A DNA stretch of 30,096 bases, taken from assembly GCF_020559915.1 (NCBI RefSeq), contig NZ_JAJCLZ010000027.1:1-30096 (forward strand). The letters run 5' to 3'. The notes under the pieces are model-generated. The model was not told the origin of the DNA, did not search any database, and was given only the letters and a program-made list of their open reading frames with translations. This DNA is from Ruminococcus sp. 210702-SL.1.03. Lineage in GTDB: Bacteria > Bacillota > Clostridia > Oscillospirales > Ruminococcaceae. Positions 14,955-23,085 of the stretch are shown in pieces. The position numbers were made by a program, and so were the translations under genes. Position 1 is the stretch's first letter. The number at the start of each line of letters is the position of its first letter.

Positions 14955-14990
14955 GGCAGTCGGCTGCAAACGCGGTCGGCTGTCTTTTTA
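14955..14990 (+). terminator. Terminator of the ABC pair
   Basis: 8-bp stem GGCAGTCG with CGGCTGTC (two G-T pairs), followed by TTTTTAG. It ends at the last bases of the opposing small gene, so the two transcripts converge here. Confidence 0.75.
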
Positions 14991-15284
14991 GTTCTTATCT
15001 CTTCCAAATTCTAAACTCACTAGAAATAATAGTATTTGCACTATCATCAGTATGATGCGCTCGCCATCTGACTCGATCTTTACAATAGGGTAGAGCATCG
15101 CGAGTCCTGCGAAAAGAAATATTATCTGCATAAGCACTTTCCAAGGCTTCACGGGCTTTGTGATGTCCGCCTTGATCTTTGGCTTGCTGCTATGTTTGGA
15201 TCTTGATATATCTTTGTATATCTCGTATCCTATTATTTTGTCGCCCAAGTCTTTTCTGCCATTGCCATTCCAATCCATCATCGT
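14988..15284 (-). CDS. Small two-helix membrane protein with an acidic DWNGNG motif
   Basis: A 98-residue protein. I start it at the ATG whose first base is 15284 (MMDWNGNGRKD), 8 bases after AAAGGAG; an ATG 15 bases upstream is too early for that site. The N-terminus carries DWNGNGRKDLGD, spaced like a calcium-binding EF-loop or dockerin loop; such tags are frequent on small ruminococcal proteins. A basic linker follows, then two hydrophobic helices (VLMQIIFLFAGLAMLYPIV and ILMIVQILLFLVSLEF), ending GRDKN. Function unknown. It has its own strong promoter at 15317-15345, so it is a single-gene unit. Confidence 0.72.
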   Translation of the reverse strand, partial: TMMDWNGNGRKDLGDKIIGYEIYKDISRSKHSSKPKIKADITKPVKPWKVLMQIIFLFAGLAMLYPIVKIESDGERIILMIVQILLFLVSLEFGRDKN

Positions 15285-15316
15285 GTCTGCTCCTTTCATG
15301 ATTGTTCTTTTTTTAC

Positions 15317-15345
15317 ATTATATCACATTTATTCATGTCTGTCAA
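15317..15345 (-). promoter_or_regulatory. Promoter of the small membrane protein
   Basis: On the minus strand, TTGACA (15345-15340), 17 bases, TATAAT (15322-15317): a consensus sigma-A-type promoter about 33 bases before the gene start. Confidence 0.88.
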
Positions 15346-15346
15346 C

Positions 15347-15389
15347 AAAAAAATCCCGCCCACGGCGCAAACCGTGAGCGGGATTTTTA
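15347..15389 (-). terminator. Terminator of ppdK
   Basis: Stem ATCCCGC with GCGGGAT plus CACGG with CCGTG, one mismatch between them, loop CGCAAA, flanked by A-runs and T-runs so it could work in both directions. It lies 26 bases past the ppdK stop. Confidence 0.88.
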
Positions 15390-15414
15390 TTTATTCAGTT
15401 TTATCTGAATCAAA

Positions 15415-18042
15415 TCATCTCTGGGAGATAGCAGCCTGAGCAGCAGCCAGTCTTGCGATCGGCACGCGGAAAGGCGAGCAAGATACATAGTCAAGACCGA
15501 TCTTGTTGCAGAACTCTACAGAAGAAGGATCTCCGCCGTGCTCACCGCAGATACCGCAGTGCAGCTTAGCGTTTACGGGCTTGCCGAGGTCGAGAGCCAT
15601 CTTCATCAGCTTGCCAACGCCGGTGGTGTCCAGCTTAGCAAACGGATCGTTCTCGTAGATCTTAGCGTCGTAGTAAGCTCCGAGGAACTTGCCAGCGTCA
15701 TCTCTCGAGAAGCCGAAGGTCATCTGGGTCAGGTCGTTAGTACCGAAGCAGAAGAAGTCAGCCTCAGCAGCGATCTCGTCAGCAGTCAGAGCAGCTCTCG
15801 GGATCTCGATCATAGTACCAACTTCGTACTTGAGGTCAGAACCGGCCTCAGCGATAAGAGCGTCAGCAGTTTCAACTACGATCTTCTTAACGAACTTGAA
15901 CTCCTTAACTTCGCCGACCAGCGGGATCATGATCTCGGGCTCAACGTTCCAGTCAGGATGATTCTTCTTAACGTTGATAGCAGCCTTGATCACAGCAGCA
16001 GTCTGCATCTTGGCGATCTCGGGATAAGTAACGGTCAGACGGCAGCCGCGGTGACCCATCATCGGGTTGAACTCGTGGAGGGAAGCGATGATAGCCTTGA
16101 TGTCCTCAACGCTCTTGCCCTGTGCGTCAGCCAGTGCCTTGATGTCGTCCTCTTCGGTAGGTACGAACTCGTGGAGAGGAGGATCGAGGAATCTGATGGT
16201 TACAGGATTGCCTTCAAGTGCCTCATAAAGAGCCTCAAAGTCGCCCTGCTGCATAGGCTCGATCTTAGCAAGTGCAGCTTCTCTCTCTTCAACGGTGTCA
16301 GCGCAGATCATTTCTCTGAAAGCAGCGATTCTGCTGGGCTCAAAGAACATGTGCTCGGTACGGCAAAGACCGATACCCTCAGCGCCGAGCTCTCTAGCCT
16401 TCTTAGCGTCAGCAGGAGTATCAGCGTTGGTTCTTACCTTCATAGTTCTGTACTTGTCAGCCCAGCTCATAACTCTGCCGAATTCGCCTGCGATGGAAGC
16501 GTCAACGGTAGGAATGATGCCGTCGTAGATGTTACCGGTAGAACCGTCGATAGAGATGTAATCTCCCTCGTGGAACTCCTTGCCTGCAAGTGTGAACTTC
16601 TTGTTTTCTTCGTCCATGTTGATCTCAGAGCAGCCGGAAACGCAGCAGGTACCCATTCCGCGGGCAACTACGGCAGCGTGCGAGGTCATACCGCCGCGAA
16701 CGGTGAGTATACCCTGCGAAGCCTTCATACCGGTGATGTCCTCAGGAGAAGTCTCAAGACGAACGAGAACTACCTTTTCGCCCTTAGCGTTCCAAGCCTC
16801 AGCGTCGTCAGCGGTGAATACGATCTTACCGCAGGCAGCTCCGGGAGAAGCGCCCAGACCCTTGCCCATAGGAGTAGCAGCCTTAAGAGCCTTGGTGTCG
16901 AACTGGGGGTGAAGCAGAGTGTCGAGGTTTCTGGGGTCGATCATCAGAACAGCCTCTTCCTCGGTTCTCATGCCTTCGTCAACGAGGTCGCAAGCGATCT
17001 TCAGAGCAGCCTGAGCGGTTCTCTTACCGTTTCTGGTCTGAAGCATGAAGAGTTTGCCGTGCTCTACGGTGAACTCCATGTCCTGCATATCTCTGTAGTG
17101 GTTTTCGAGGGTCTTGCAAACTTCCTTGAACTGTGCGAATGCTTCAGGGAACTTGCTCTCCATCTCTGTGATGTGCATAGGAGTACGAACGCCTGCAACA
17201 ACGTCCTCGCCCTGTGCGTTTGTAAGGAATTCGCCGAAGAGGCCCTTAGCGCCGGTAGCAGGGTCGCGGGTGAACGCAACACCGGTACCGCAGTCGTCGC
17301 CCATGTTACCGAAAGCCATGCTCTGTACGTTTACAGCGGTACCCCAGGAATAAGGAATATCGTTGTCGCGGCGGTAAACGTTAGCTCTGGGGTTGTCCCA
17401 GCTGCGGAATACAGCCTTGATAGCGCCCATCAGCTGCTCCTTAGGATCAGTCGGGAAGTCTGCGCCGATCTTTTCCTTGTACTCAGCCTTGAACTGGTTA
17501 GCCAGCTCCTTGAGGTCGTCAGCGTCAAGCTCTACGTCCTGAGTTACGCCCTTCTTAGCCTTCATCTGGTCGATAAGCTCTTCAAAATACTTCTTGCCTA
17601 CTTCCATAACTACGTCGGAATACATCTGGATGAATCTTCTGTAGCAGTCCCATGCCCAGCGAGCATTTCCGGACTTTTCAGCAATTACGTTTACAACTTC
17701 TTCGTTAAGACCCAGGTTCAGGATGGTATCCATCATTCCGGGCATGGAAGCTCTCGCGCCCGAACGTACGGAAACGAGCAGGGGGTTTTCCTTATCGCCG
17801 AACTTCTTGCCGGTGATCTCTTCCATTTTTACGATGTACTCGTTGATCTCAGCCATGATGTCAGGGTTGATCTCGCGGTTGTCCTCATAGTACTGAGTGC
17901 AGGCCTCGGTAGTGATGGTGAAGCCCTGGGGAACAGGAAGACCGATGTTGGTCATTTCTGCCAGGTTAGCACCCTTACCGCCGAGAAGCTCTCTCATGTT
18001 AGCGTTGCCTTCAGAGAAAAGGTAACAATACTTCTTTGCCAT
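15415..18042 (-). CDS. ppdK: Pyruvate, phosphate dikinase
   Basis: An 875-residue enzyme, full length for the family, interconverting pyruvate + ATP + Pi and PEP + AMP + PPi in the cytoplasm. The start is the ATG at 18042 (MAKKYCYLFSEGN), 9 bases after GGAGGT; the open frame 11 codons upstream contains that ribosome site. The N-terminal ATP-grasp domain shows GGKGANLAEM and SVRSGARASMPGMMDTILNL; the central phosphohistidine domain has GGMTSHAAVVARGMG near residue 450; the C-terminal PEP/pyruvate barrel has LCRTEHMFF, GTNDLTQMTFGFSRDD and the catalytic cysteine in HCGICGEHGGDP. In cellulolytic ruminococci PPDK serves glycolysis in place of pyruvate kinase (known). It has its own promoter and terminator and lies beside ptsI, the other PEP-using enzyme here. 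Confidence 0.97.
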   Translation of the reverse strand: MAKKYCYLFSEGNANMRELLGGKGANLAEMTNIGLPVPQGFTITTEACTQYYEDNREINPDIMAEINEYIVKMEEITGKKFGDKENPLLVSVRSGARASMPGMMDTILNLGLNEEVVNVIAEKSGNARWAWDCYRRFIQMYSDVVMEVGKKYFEELIDQMKAKKGVTQDVELDADDLKELANQFKAEYKEKIGADFPTDPKEQLMGAIKAVFRSWDNPRANVYRRDNDIPYSWGTAVNVQSMAFGNMGDDCGTGVAFTRDPATGAKGLFGEFLTNAQGEDVVAGVRTPMHITEMESKFPEAFAQFKEVCKTLENHYRDMQDMEFTVEHGKLFMLQTRNGKRTAQAALKIACDLVDEGMRTEEEAVLMIDPRNLDTLLHPQFDTKALKAATPMGKGLGASPGAACGKIVFTADDAEAWNAKGEKVVLVRLETSPEDITGMKASQGILTVRGGMTSHAAVVARGMGTCCVSGCSEINMDEENKKFTLAGKEFHEGDYISIDGSTGNIYDGIIPTVDASIAGEFGRVMSWADKYRTMKVRTNADTPADAKKARELGAEGIGLCRTEHMFFEPSRIAAFREMICADTVEEREAALAKIEPMQQGDFEALYEALEGNPVTIRFLDPPLHEFVPTEEDDIKALADAQGKSVEDIKAIIASLHEFNPMMGHRGCRLTVTYPEIAKMQTAAVIKAAINVKKNHPDWNVEPEIMIPLVGEVKEFKFVKKIVVETADALIAEAGSDLKYEVGTMIEIPRAALTADEIAAEADFFCFGTNDLTQMTFGFSRDDAGKFLGAYYDAKIYENDPFAKLDTTGVGKLMKMALDLGKPVNAKLHCGICGEHGGDPSSVEFCNKIGLDYVSCSPFRVPIARLAAAQAAISQR

Positions 18043-18162
18043 TGGTGAATTACCTCCAATAAAAATTTTTGACATCTTTTAGTGGTGCGGGATTTCCCGC
18101 CGCCTGCGCCGCATTATGCAGCAGATTTTTACATTTGCCGATGGGCGCTCTGTCACATATAT

Positions 18163-18191
18163 ATTATAACAGATTTTAAAACAAATTTCCA
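18163..18191 (-). promoter_or_regulatory. Possible promoter of ppdK
   Basis: A perfect TATAAT on the minus strand at 18168-18163, about 120 bases before the ATG; 17 bases upstream only a weak match (TGGAAA) stands where the -35 box should be. The stretch 18070-18265 holds nothing else I can support. Confidence 0.5.
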
Positions 18192-18265
18192 TAGTTTTAA
18201 GTGAATTTTATGCTTATGATTCTGCACAATTTTTCGCTCAACATTTTATGCACTTTTCACAACAT

Positions 18266-19966
18266 TCAGCGGAACATATCGTAATCGTAAAGCTCGTCAG
18301 GGCGTATAACGCCGTAGCGAAGCAGTATTCCCAGCCTGTCAGTAAGGCTTATCGAGCGTATCTTTTTGCGCACGGGCAGTACCTGAGAGGGCGAAACGGA
18401 AAGCTCATCTATGCCCATAGCGAGGTAAAGCTCGGTCAGCGAAAGCTCTGCGCCCAGCTCGCCGCATATGCCTATCCATTTGCCGTAGCGGTGCGCGCTG
18501 TCGCAGGCCATCTTTATCATTCTCAGCACAGCTAGGTGGTGCGGCTTGCAGTATTTTTCCAGGCGACTGTCCTGCCTGTCGAGCGCTAAGGCGTACTGCT
18601 CCAAGTCGTTTGTGCCTACGCTGAAAAAGTCTACCTCGCGCGCCAGCTCGTCGCTCAGCATCACCGCCGCGGGCGTTTCTATCATTATGCCTATCTCAAC
18701 CTTGTCGGAGTATGGCACGCCCTCGGCGTCCAGTTCGTCCTTTACGTCCTGTATTATCGCCTTTACCGCGATTATCTCTTCAGGGTCGATTATCATGGGG
18801 AAAAGTATCGCCAACGAGCCGTAGACCGAGGCGCGGTAGAGAGCGCGCAGCTGCGTGCGAAATATCTCCGGCTTCTCGAAGCATATCCGTATCGAGCGCA
18901 TACCCAGCGCGGGGTTTTCCTCCATGTCGCTGCTCAGGTAGTCGGGGTTTTTGTCCGCGCCGATGTCCAGCGTGCGCACTATTACTTTCTTGCCGTTCAT
19001 CTTCTCCAGTATGCGGCGGTAGGTGTAAAACTGCAATTCCTCGTCGGGAAAGTCGTCGTTTTGCAGATACAGAAATTCGCTGCGGAAAAGCCCTATGCCG
19101 CCAGCGTCGTTTTCCTCGACGTACTTCACGTCCATCAGCCCGCTGATGTTCGCGTATACTTGTATCTCAGTGCCGTCTAGGGTGATGTTTCGTCTGCCGC
19201 GCAGGCGCTTCAGCAGCTCGTGCTTTCTGCCTTCTTCTTCGCGCTTTTCGAGCATTTTGCGAATGGTATCCTTGTCCGGCTCGATGTAAAGCGTGCCCGA
19301 GTAGCAGTCCGCTATGGCGCGCTTGCCGTTGCATTCTTCTGTAAGCTGCTTGCCGAAAGCGACTATCATAGGTATGTTCATAGTGCGCGCGAGTATTGCG
19401 GAGTGCGAATTTGCCGAGCCGTAGCAGGTACAGACCGCCGTCACCTTGTGCTTATCAAGCGCTACCGTTTCGCTCGGCTCTATGTCGAAGCAGCAGAGTA
19501 TCGAGTTTTTCTCGAAGTTCATCTCCTGCTCAGATTTGTTCTGTATGTGCCGTATCAGCCTGCGCGAAACGTCCTTTACGTCTGCGGTGCGCGCGCGTAT
19601 GTATTCGTCCTCGGCGTGGCCCAGCTCGCCCGCCACCTGCGAAGCCGCCAGCTGCACGGCGTAGTCTGCGCAGCACTCGTCCTCCAGTATCGACTTTTCT
19701 ATCTTCTCGACAAATGATTCGTCCTCCAGCAGCATACGGTGTATCATGAAAATATCCGCGTGGTCTTTGCCGATGTTTTTTATCTCGCGCTCGTAAAGTG
19801 CGTCAAGCTCGTTGATAGCTCTGTCGCGCGCATATTCGTAGCGCTGAAGCTCCAGCTGCGGATTTCCCACCTTGCGTTTTTTCACGACCTGCTCGTCGCG
19901 CTGATAAAATACCAGCTTGCCGAAAATTATCCCGCCCATTACGGCTCTGCCTTTAAGTTTTTCCAT
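18266..19966 (-). CDS. ptsI: PTS Enzyme I-type PEP-protein phosphotransferase
   Basis: A 566-residue cytoplasmic protein, close to the usual 570. Enzyme I moves phosphate from PEP to HPr. The start is taken at ATG 19966 (MEKLKGRAVMGG); a GTG 15 bases upstream is possible because the AAAGG is rather far from the ATG. The N-terminal HPr-binding helical domain (YEYARDRAINELDALYE) comes first, then the phosphohistidine site SANSHSAILAR with His188, then the PEP barrel: GGIGLFRSEFLYL, VIVRTLDIGADK, GMRSIRI, FFSVGTNDLEQYALALDR and the cysteine in WIGICGELGAE. The phosphohistidine motif departs from the usual GG-x-TSH (here YGSANSH) and is preceded by unusual cysteines (CCF, CTC). No HPr or sugar permease gene is near. 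Enzyme I is well supported; specialised role possible. Confidence 0.85.
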   Translation of the reverse strand: MEKLKGRAVMGGIIFGKLVFYQRDEQVVKKRKVGNPQLELQRYEYARDRAINELDALYEREIKNIGKDHADIFMIHRMLLEDESFVEKIEKSILEDECCADYAVQLAASQVAGELGHAEDEYIRARTADVKDVSRRLIRHIQNKSEQEMNFEKNSILCCFDIEPSETVALDKHKVTAVCTCYGSANSHSAILARTMNIPMIVAFGKQLTEECNGKRAIADCYSGTLYIEPDKDTIRKMLEKREEEGRKHELLKRLRGRRNITLDGTEIQVYANISGLMDVKYVEENDAGGIGLFRSEFLYLQNDDFPDEELQFYTYRRILEKMNGKKVIVRTLDIGADKNPDYLSSDMEENPALGMRSIRICFEKPEIFRTQLRALYRASVYGSLAILFPMIIDPEEIIAVKAIIQDVKDELDAEGVPYSDKVEIGIMIETPAAVMLSDELAREVDFFSVGTNDLEQYALALDRQDSRLEKYCKPHHLAVLRMIKMACDSAHRYGKWIGICGELGAELSLTELYLAMGIDELSVSPSQVLPVRKKIRSISLTDRLGILLRYGVIRPDELYDYDMFR

Positions 19967-20042
19967 AGTAAGAATCCACACCTTTCTGATCTGAATTTCT
20001 ATATATAATGTATAGTTTTTATCTTTTTTATCGTATAACTAC

Positions 20043-20071
20043 ATTATAAATCTTTTGCGGCGGTTTGTCAA
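20043..20071 (-). promoter_or_regulatory. Promoter of the ptsI-like gene
   Basis: On the minus strand, TTGACA (20071-20066), 17 bases, TATAAT (20048-20043). The leader to the gene is about 70 bases. It begins just after the leuA terminator. Confidence 0.88.
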
Positions 20072-20094
20072 ATATTCGGCAATTTTTTTCGCGG

Positions 20095-20136
20095 CAAAAA
20101 AGGGAAGGCTTCTCCCCATCAGCAGGAAAAGCCTTC
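20095..20136 (-). terminator. Terminator of leuA
   Basis: 8-bp stem GAAGGCTT with AAGCCTTC around a 17-base loop; on the minus strand it is followed by CCCTTTTTT. It lies about 17 bases past the leuA stop. Confidence 0.82.
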
Positions 20137-20152
20137 ATATATCCGTCTGAAA

Positions 20153-21829
20153 TTATCTCTCGATATTATTGATAGCCGAAACCAGCGCCCTTACGCTCGA
20201 AACTATTATGTCCGAGTGTCTGCCTGCGCCCCAGTATGTCTTGCCGCCGTATACTATCGAAACGTAAGATACCGCTTCGCTCGTAGTGTGGCGGTCGAGG
20301 GCGTGCTCTTCGTAAGTTTCCAGCGTGAACTGTATGCCAAGCGCGTCCTTTACGGCGTTCGCTACTGCGTCAAGTCTGCCGTTGCCGTTTGCTTCGTATA
20401 TCTTTATCTCGCCGCTCGGCTTCATCATAGCCGTGATCTTCGCCGTGATGCTTCCGTCCTTATTCTGAACGTAGTGCGTTTCGGTGATGTCGCAGGGCTC
20501 GGTCTTGTTCATGTAGCGCTCGCGGAATATATCGTAGATCTCGTTCGGCATAAGCTCGGCATGCTTGTGGTCTGATACGCTCTTTACCGCGTAGCCGAAA
20601 TCCTCCGCCATCTTCTTGGGCAGGCTGTAGCCGTACTGCTTCTGAAGCAGGAAGCCTATTCCGCCCTTGCCCGACTGCGAGTTTATTCTTATAACGTCGC
20701 CGTCGTACTCTCTGCCAACGTCCTTCGGGTCGATAGGCAGGTAAGGTACGTTCCAGTGCTCGGGGTCTTTCTCCTCGCGCCACTTCATGCCCTTTGCGAT
20801 AGCGTCCTGATGCGAGCCGGAGAACGCCGCGAATACCAAGCTGCCCGCGTAAGGAGTTCTCTCGTAAACTTTCATGCGGGTAACGCGCTCGTAGATCTCT
20901 ACCAGCGAGGGCATATCCGAGAAGTCGAGCTGCGGGTCTACGCCCTGCGAATACATATTCATAGCCAGCGTTACTATGTCAACGTTGCCCGTTCTCTCGC
21001 CGTTGCCGAAGCAAGTACCCTCTATTCTGTCAGCGCCCGCCAGCAGACCCATCTCGCTGTCTGCCACCGCGCAGCCGCGGTCGTTGTGGGGGTGCAGCGA
21101 AACTATTACGTTCTCGCGGCAGTTCAGATTGTCGCACATATACTCTACCTGCTGAGCGTAAACGTGCGGCATCGACATTTCTACGGTAACTGGCAGGTTG
21201 ATTATCACCTTGTCCTCAGCGGTAGGCTGCCAGATGTCGATAACTGCGTTGCATATCTCCAGCGCGAACTCAGGCTCAGTGCCGGTGAAGCTTTCGGGCG
21301 AGTACTCGAAGATTATGTTGCCCTTAGACTTTTGCTTGTACTCGCTGCAGAGCTTTGCGCCTGTAACGGCTATGTCGATTATCTCCTGCTTGCTCTTGCG
21401 GAAAACCTGCTCTCTCTGCGCCACGGAGGTGGAGTTGTAGAGGTGCACTACCGCGTTTTTTGCGCCGTCGATGGCTTCAAATGTCTTTTTGATTATGTGT
21501 TCTCTCGACTGCGTGAGCACCTGTATGCGCACGTCGTCTGGTATCATGTTCTGCTCGATGAGCGTGCGGCAGAACTCGTACTCGGTCTCGCTCGCCGCAG
21601 GGAAGCCTATCTCGATCTCCTTAAAGCCTATCTCCACCAGCTTTTTGAAAAACTCGAGCTTTTCTTCGAGGCTCATTGGTATTATCAGCGCCTGATTGCC
21701 GTCGCGAAGGTCTACCGAGCACCACATGGGCGGCTTATCGATGTATTCCTTTTCTGTCCACTTCATGCACTTTACGGGCGGCATAAAGTAGCCGCGTGTG
21801 TACTTTTCAGAATTTTTCATGTTTGCCAT
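20153..21829 (-). CDS. leuA: 2-isopropylmalate synthase
   Basis: A 558-residue enzyme making 2-isopropylmalate from 2-oxoisovalerate and acetyl-CoA, the first committed step of leucine synthesis. The start is ATG 21829 (MANMKNSEKYTRGY), 8 bases after GGAGG. The TIM-barrel shows WCSVDLRDGNQAL, GFKEIEIGFPAAS, the metal-binding LHPHNDRG and FGNGERTGNVDIV; the linker and the C-terminal allosteric domain end in RALVSAINNIER. Motifs and length fit the longer LeuA class with the regulatory domain. It is a single-gene unit behind a T-box leader and a strong promoter, so expression should follow uncharged leucyl-tRNA, with leucine feedback on the enzyme (known for the family). Confidence 0.97.
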   Translation of the reverse strand: MANMKNSEKYTRGYFMPPVKCMKWTEKEYIDKPPMWCSVDLRDGNQALIIPMSLEEKLEFFKKLVEIGFKEIEIGFPAASETEYEFCRTLIEQNMIPDDVRIQVLTQSREHIIKKTFEAIDGAKNAVVHLYNSTSVAQREQVFRKSKQEIIDIAVTGAKLCSEYKQKSKGNIIFEYSPESFTGTEPEFALEICNAVIDIWQPTAEDKVIINLPVTVEMSMPHVYAQQVEYMCDNLNCRENVIVSLHPHNDRGCAVADSEMGLLAGADRIEGTCFGNGERTGNVDIVTLAMNMYSQGVDPQLDFSDMPSLVEIYERVTRMKVYERTPYAGSLVFAAFSGSHQDAIAKGMKWREEKDPEHWNVPYLPIDPKDVGREYDGDVIRINSQSGKGGIGFLLQKQYGYSLPKKMAEDFGYAVKSVSDHKHAELMPNEIYDIFRERYMNKTEPCDITETHYVQNKDGSITAKITAMMKPSGEIKIYEANGNGRLDAVANAVKDALGIQFTLETYEEHALDRHTTSEAVSYVSIVYGGKTYWGAGRHSDIIVSSVRALVSAINNIER

Positions 21830-21875
21830 AGTTTTTTCCTCCAATTAGTTACAGATCTCTCAAACCAACCAAATC

Positions 21876-21912
21876 AAAAAAGCCCGCCTCTTGTTATACG
21901 CAAGAGACGAGC
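21876..21912 (-). terminator. T-box terminator hairpin
   Basis: On the minus strand GCTCGTCTCTTG pairs with CAAGAGGCGGGC (12 bp, two G-U) around CGTATAA, followed by TTTTTT. It lies about 50 bases before the leuA ATG and overlaps the antiterminator region. Confidence 0.9.
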
Positions 21913-22166
21913 GAAAAACCCGTGTTACCACTCTCATTCGCATACAACTCACGCTGTATGCCTCAGCCGCGTCTATCAACGCGCCGCTCTTTAACGGGAG
22001 CATTCCGTGCTCAGCTACTTTGCGCCGCGCGCTTTCGCCAAGCCTGCTAAAGGACGAGCTATCACATAAGACCCATGCCGCTTTCCACCCTGCGCGGCTC
22101 TCTGCAAAGGGATCATCATGCTTTTTTTCCTAATCATCGCATTTGATCGTTTGATGTTAATTTATA
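21876..22166 (-). promoter_or_regulatory. T-box riboswitch leader of leuA
   Basis: The transcribed leader of about 290 bases has the expected T-box parts in order: a Stem I with CAGAGAGCC (AG bulge type) near 22103 and GGTGGAAAGC (GNUG type) near 22090, a middle region of stems, the T-box sequence AGAGTGGTAACACGGG at 21934-21919, and an intrinsic terminator. Uncharged tRNA binding would favour an antiterminator. The specifier is probably a leucine codon; CTT in GGTCTTATG or CTC in AGCTCGTCC, both near 22060-22073, are candidates, and I could not settle which by eye. Confidence 0.92.
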
Positions 22167-22172
22167 TATTAC

Positions 22173-22201
22173 ATTATACAGCACCCATCGGCGATTGTCA
22201 A
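22173..22201 (-). promoter_or_regulatory. Promoter of the T-box-leuA unit
   Basis: On the minus strand, TTGACA (22201-22196), 17 bases, TATAAT (22178-22173): full consensus. Confidence 0.92.
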
Positions 22202-22227
22202 GGGCGTTCTGTACAATTCACAATTTT

Positions 22228-22839
22228 TTAAGAATATTTGCGTGTATCCAGCAATATCTGCGGCGCGCACTTTTCGGGGTCGGCGGAAAGTTCCGAGAGC
22301 TTACCCTCGAATATCGGCGTAAGCTCGCTAAGCTCGGCTATGTCCCGCGGGTGATAGAGCGAAGCGGGCTTTTTTAGCTTCGCAATACGGTAGCGCGAGA
22401 GCAGCTCCGCCACGAACTGCGAGCAGAAGTATTTATTTTTCACGCGTATCGGCAGCCCGAAAAAGCAGAATACGGGGCCGAGATAGTGGTAGCCGTAGCG
22501 CTTTTTGTTAAGGTACATTTTTTGCAGATGCGCCCACAGATCTTCGTAAGCCTGCTCGGTGACGTTTACTCGGTATACGGCGCATGGCGCGTTCGGGTTT
22601 AGGCTGAGCAGCCCCGTTTTAGTGCTCTCGCGCACAAAGCCTGCGGGTATCGGCAGCAGAGTATGTATCCGCGCGAAGCTGTAAAGGCAGCTGCACTGCG
22701 AGTCGAAGCCGATGGAGGCGTGAGTATACTTGGTGCGCGTGAAAAGCGAGATGATATTTGAGAATACGGAATTTGTCCGCACGAGAAAGATATACACCGT
22801 GCGCGTTTTCAAGCGGCTTTCTAAACTTATCTGAGTCAT
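22228..22839 (-). CDS. Permuted papain-fold hydrolase (YiiX/NlpC-P60-like)
   Basis: A 203-residue protein with ATG at 22839 and AAAGGA upstream. The layout is that of circularly permuted papain-fold enzymes of the YiiX/DUF830 type: a histidine in YTHASIGFD near residue 41, a middle region with PAGFVRES and VYRVNVTEQAYEDLWAHL, and the nucleophile in KYFCSQFVAELL near residue 145, then P-x-x-L-Y-H-P-x-D-I. Such enzymes cleave amide or ester bonds in lipids or peptides; the substrate is unknown. No signal peptide is clear, so it is probably cytoplasmic. It has its own promoter and is divergent from the large helicase gene; I see no terminator in the 27 bases before the next promoter. Confidence 0.75.
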   Translation of the reverse strand: MTQISLESRLKTRTVYIFLVRTNSVFSNIISLFTRTKYTHASIGFDSQCSCLYSFARIHTLLPIPAGFVRESTKTGLLSLNPNAPCAVYRVNVTEQAYEDLWAHLQKMYLNKKRYGYHYLGPVFCFFGLPIRVKNKYFCSQFVAELLSRYRIAKLKKPASLYHPRDIAELSELTPIFEGKLSELSADPEKCAPQILLDTRKYS

Positions 22840-22879
22840 TTTGTGTTTCCTTTACGGTTCTTTTTTTTACGACTTTTCT

Positions 22880-22908
22880 ATTATAACATATTTTTAACAC
22901 AATTGCAA
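22880..22908 (-). promoter_or_regulatory. Promoter of the papain-fold hydrolase
   Basis: On the minus strand, TTGCAA (22908-22903), 17 bases, TATAAT (22885-22880), about 40 bases before the ATG. Confidence 0.82.
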
Positions 22909-22998
22909 TGGCTTCATAACCAATTCATAAAAAACTTTTCGACATGAAAGAAAAATATCAGCTCTGGATCTGTGAGCTTATCTATGTTCAAAAAACAT

Positions 22999-23027
22999 TT
23001 GCCAATCACCAAAAAATATGTTATAAT
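22999..23027 (+). promoter_or_regulatory. Promoter of the large helicase gene
   Basis: TTGCCA at 22999-23004, 17 bases, TATAAT at 23022-23027, about 58 bases before the GTG start. Between the two divergent promoters (22909-22998) I see nothing distinctive. Confidence 0.82.
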
Positions 23028-23085
23028 ATAATTACTGTCATATCTTGCTGACAAAACTAAAAAATTTTTTATCGGAGGGGTAATT

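Noticed and set aside
15538..18048. An 836-codon open frame on the plus strand opposite ppdK
   Set aside because: It mirrors ppdK codons, has no family features or ribosome site, and is a by-product of the codon usage of the real gene. The same applies to the long opposite frames at 9670-10527, 11677-13026, 14172-14885, 20756-21994 and 24151-25143.
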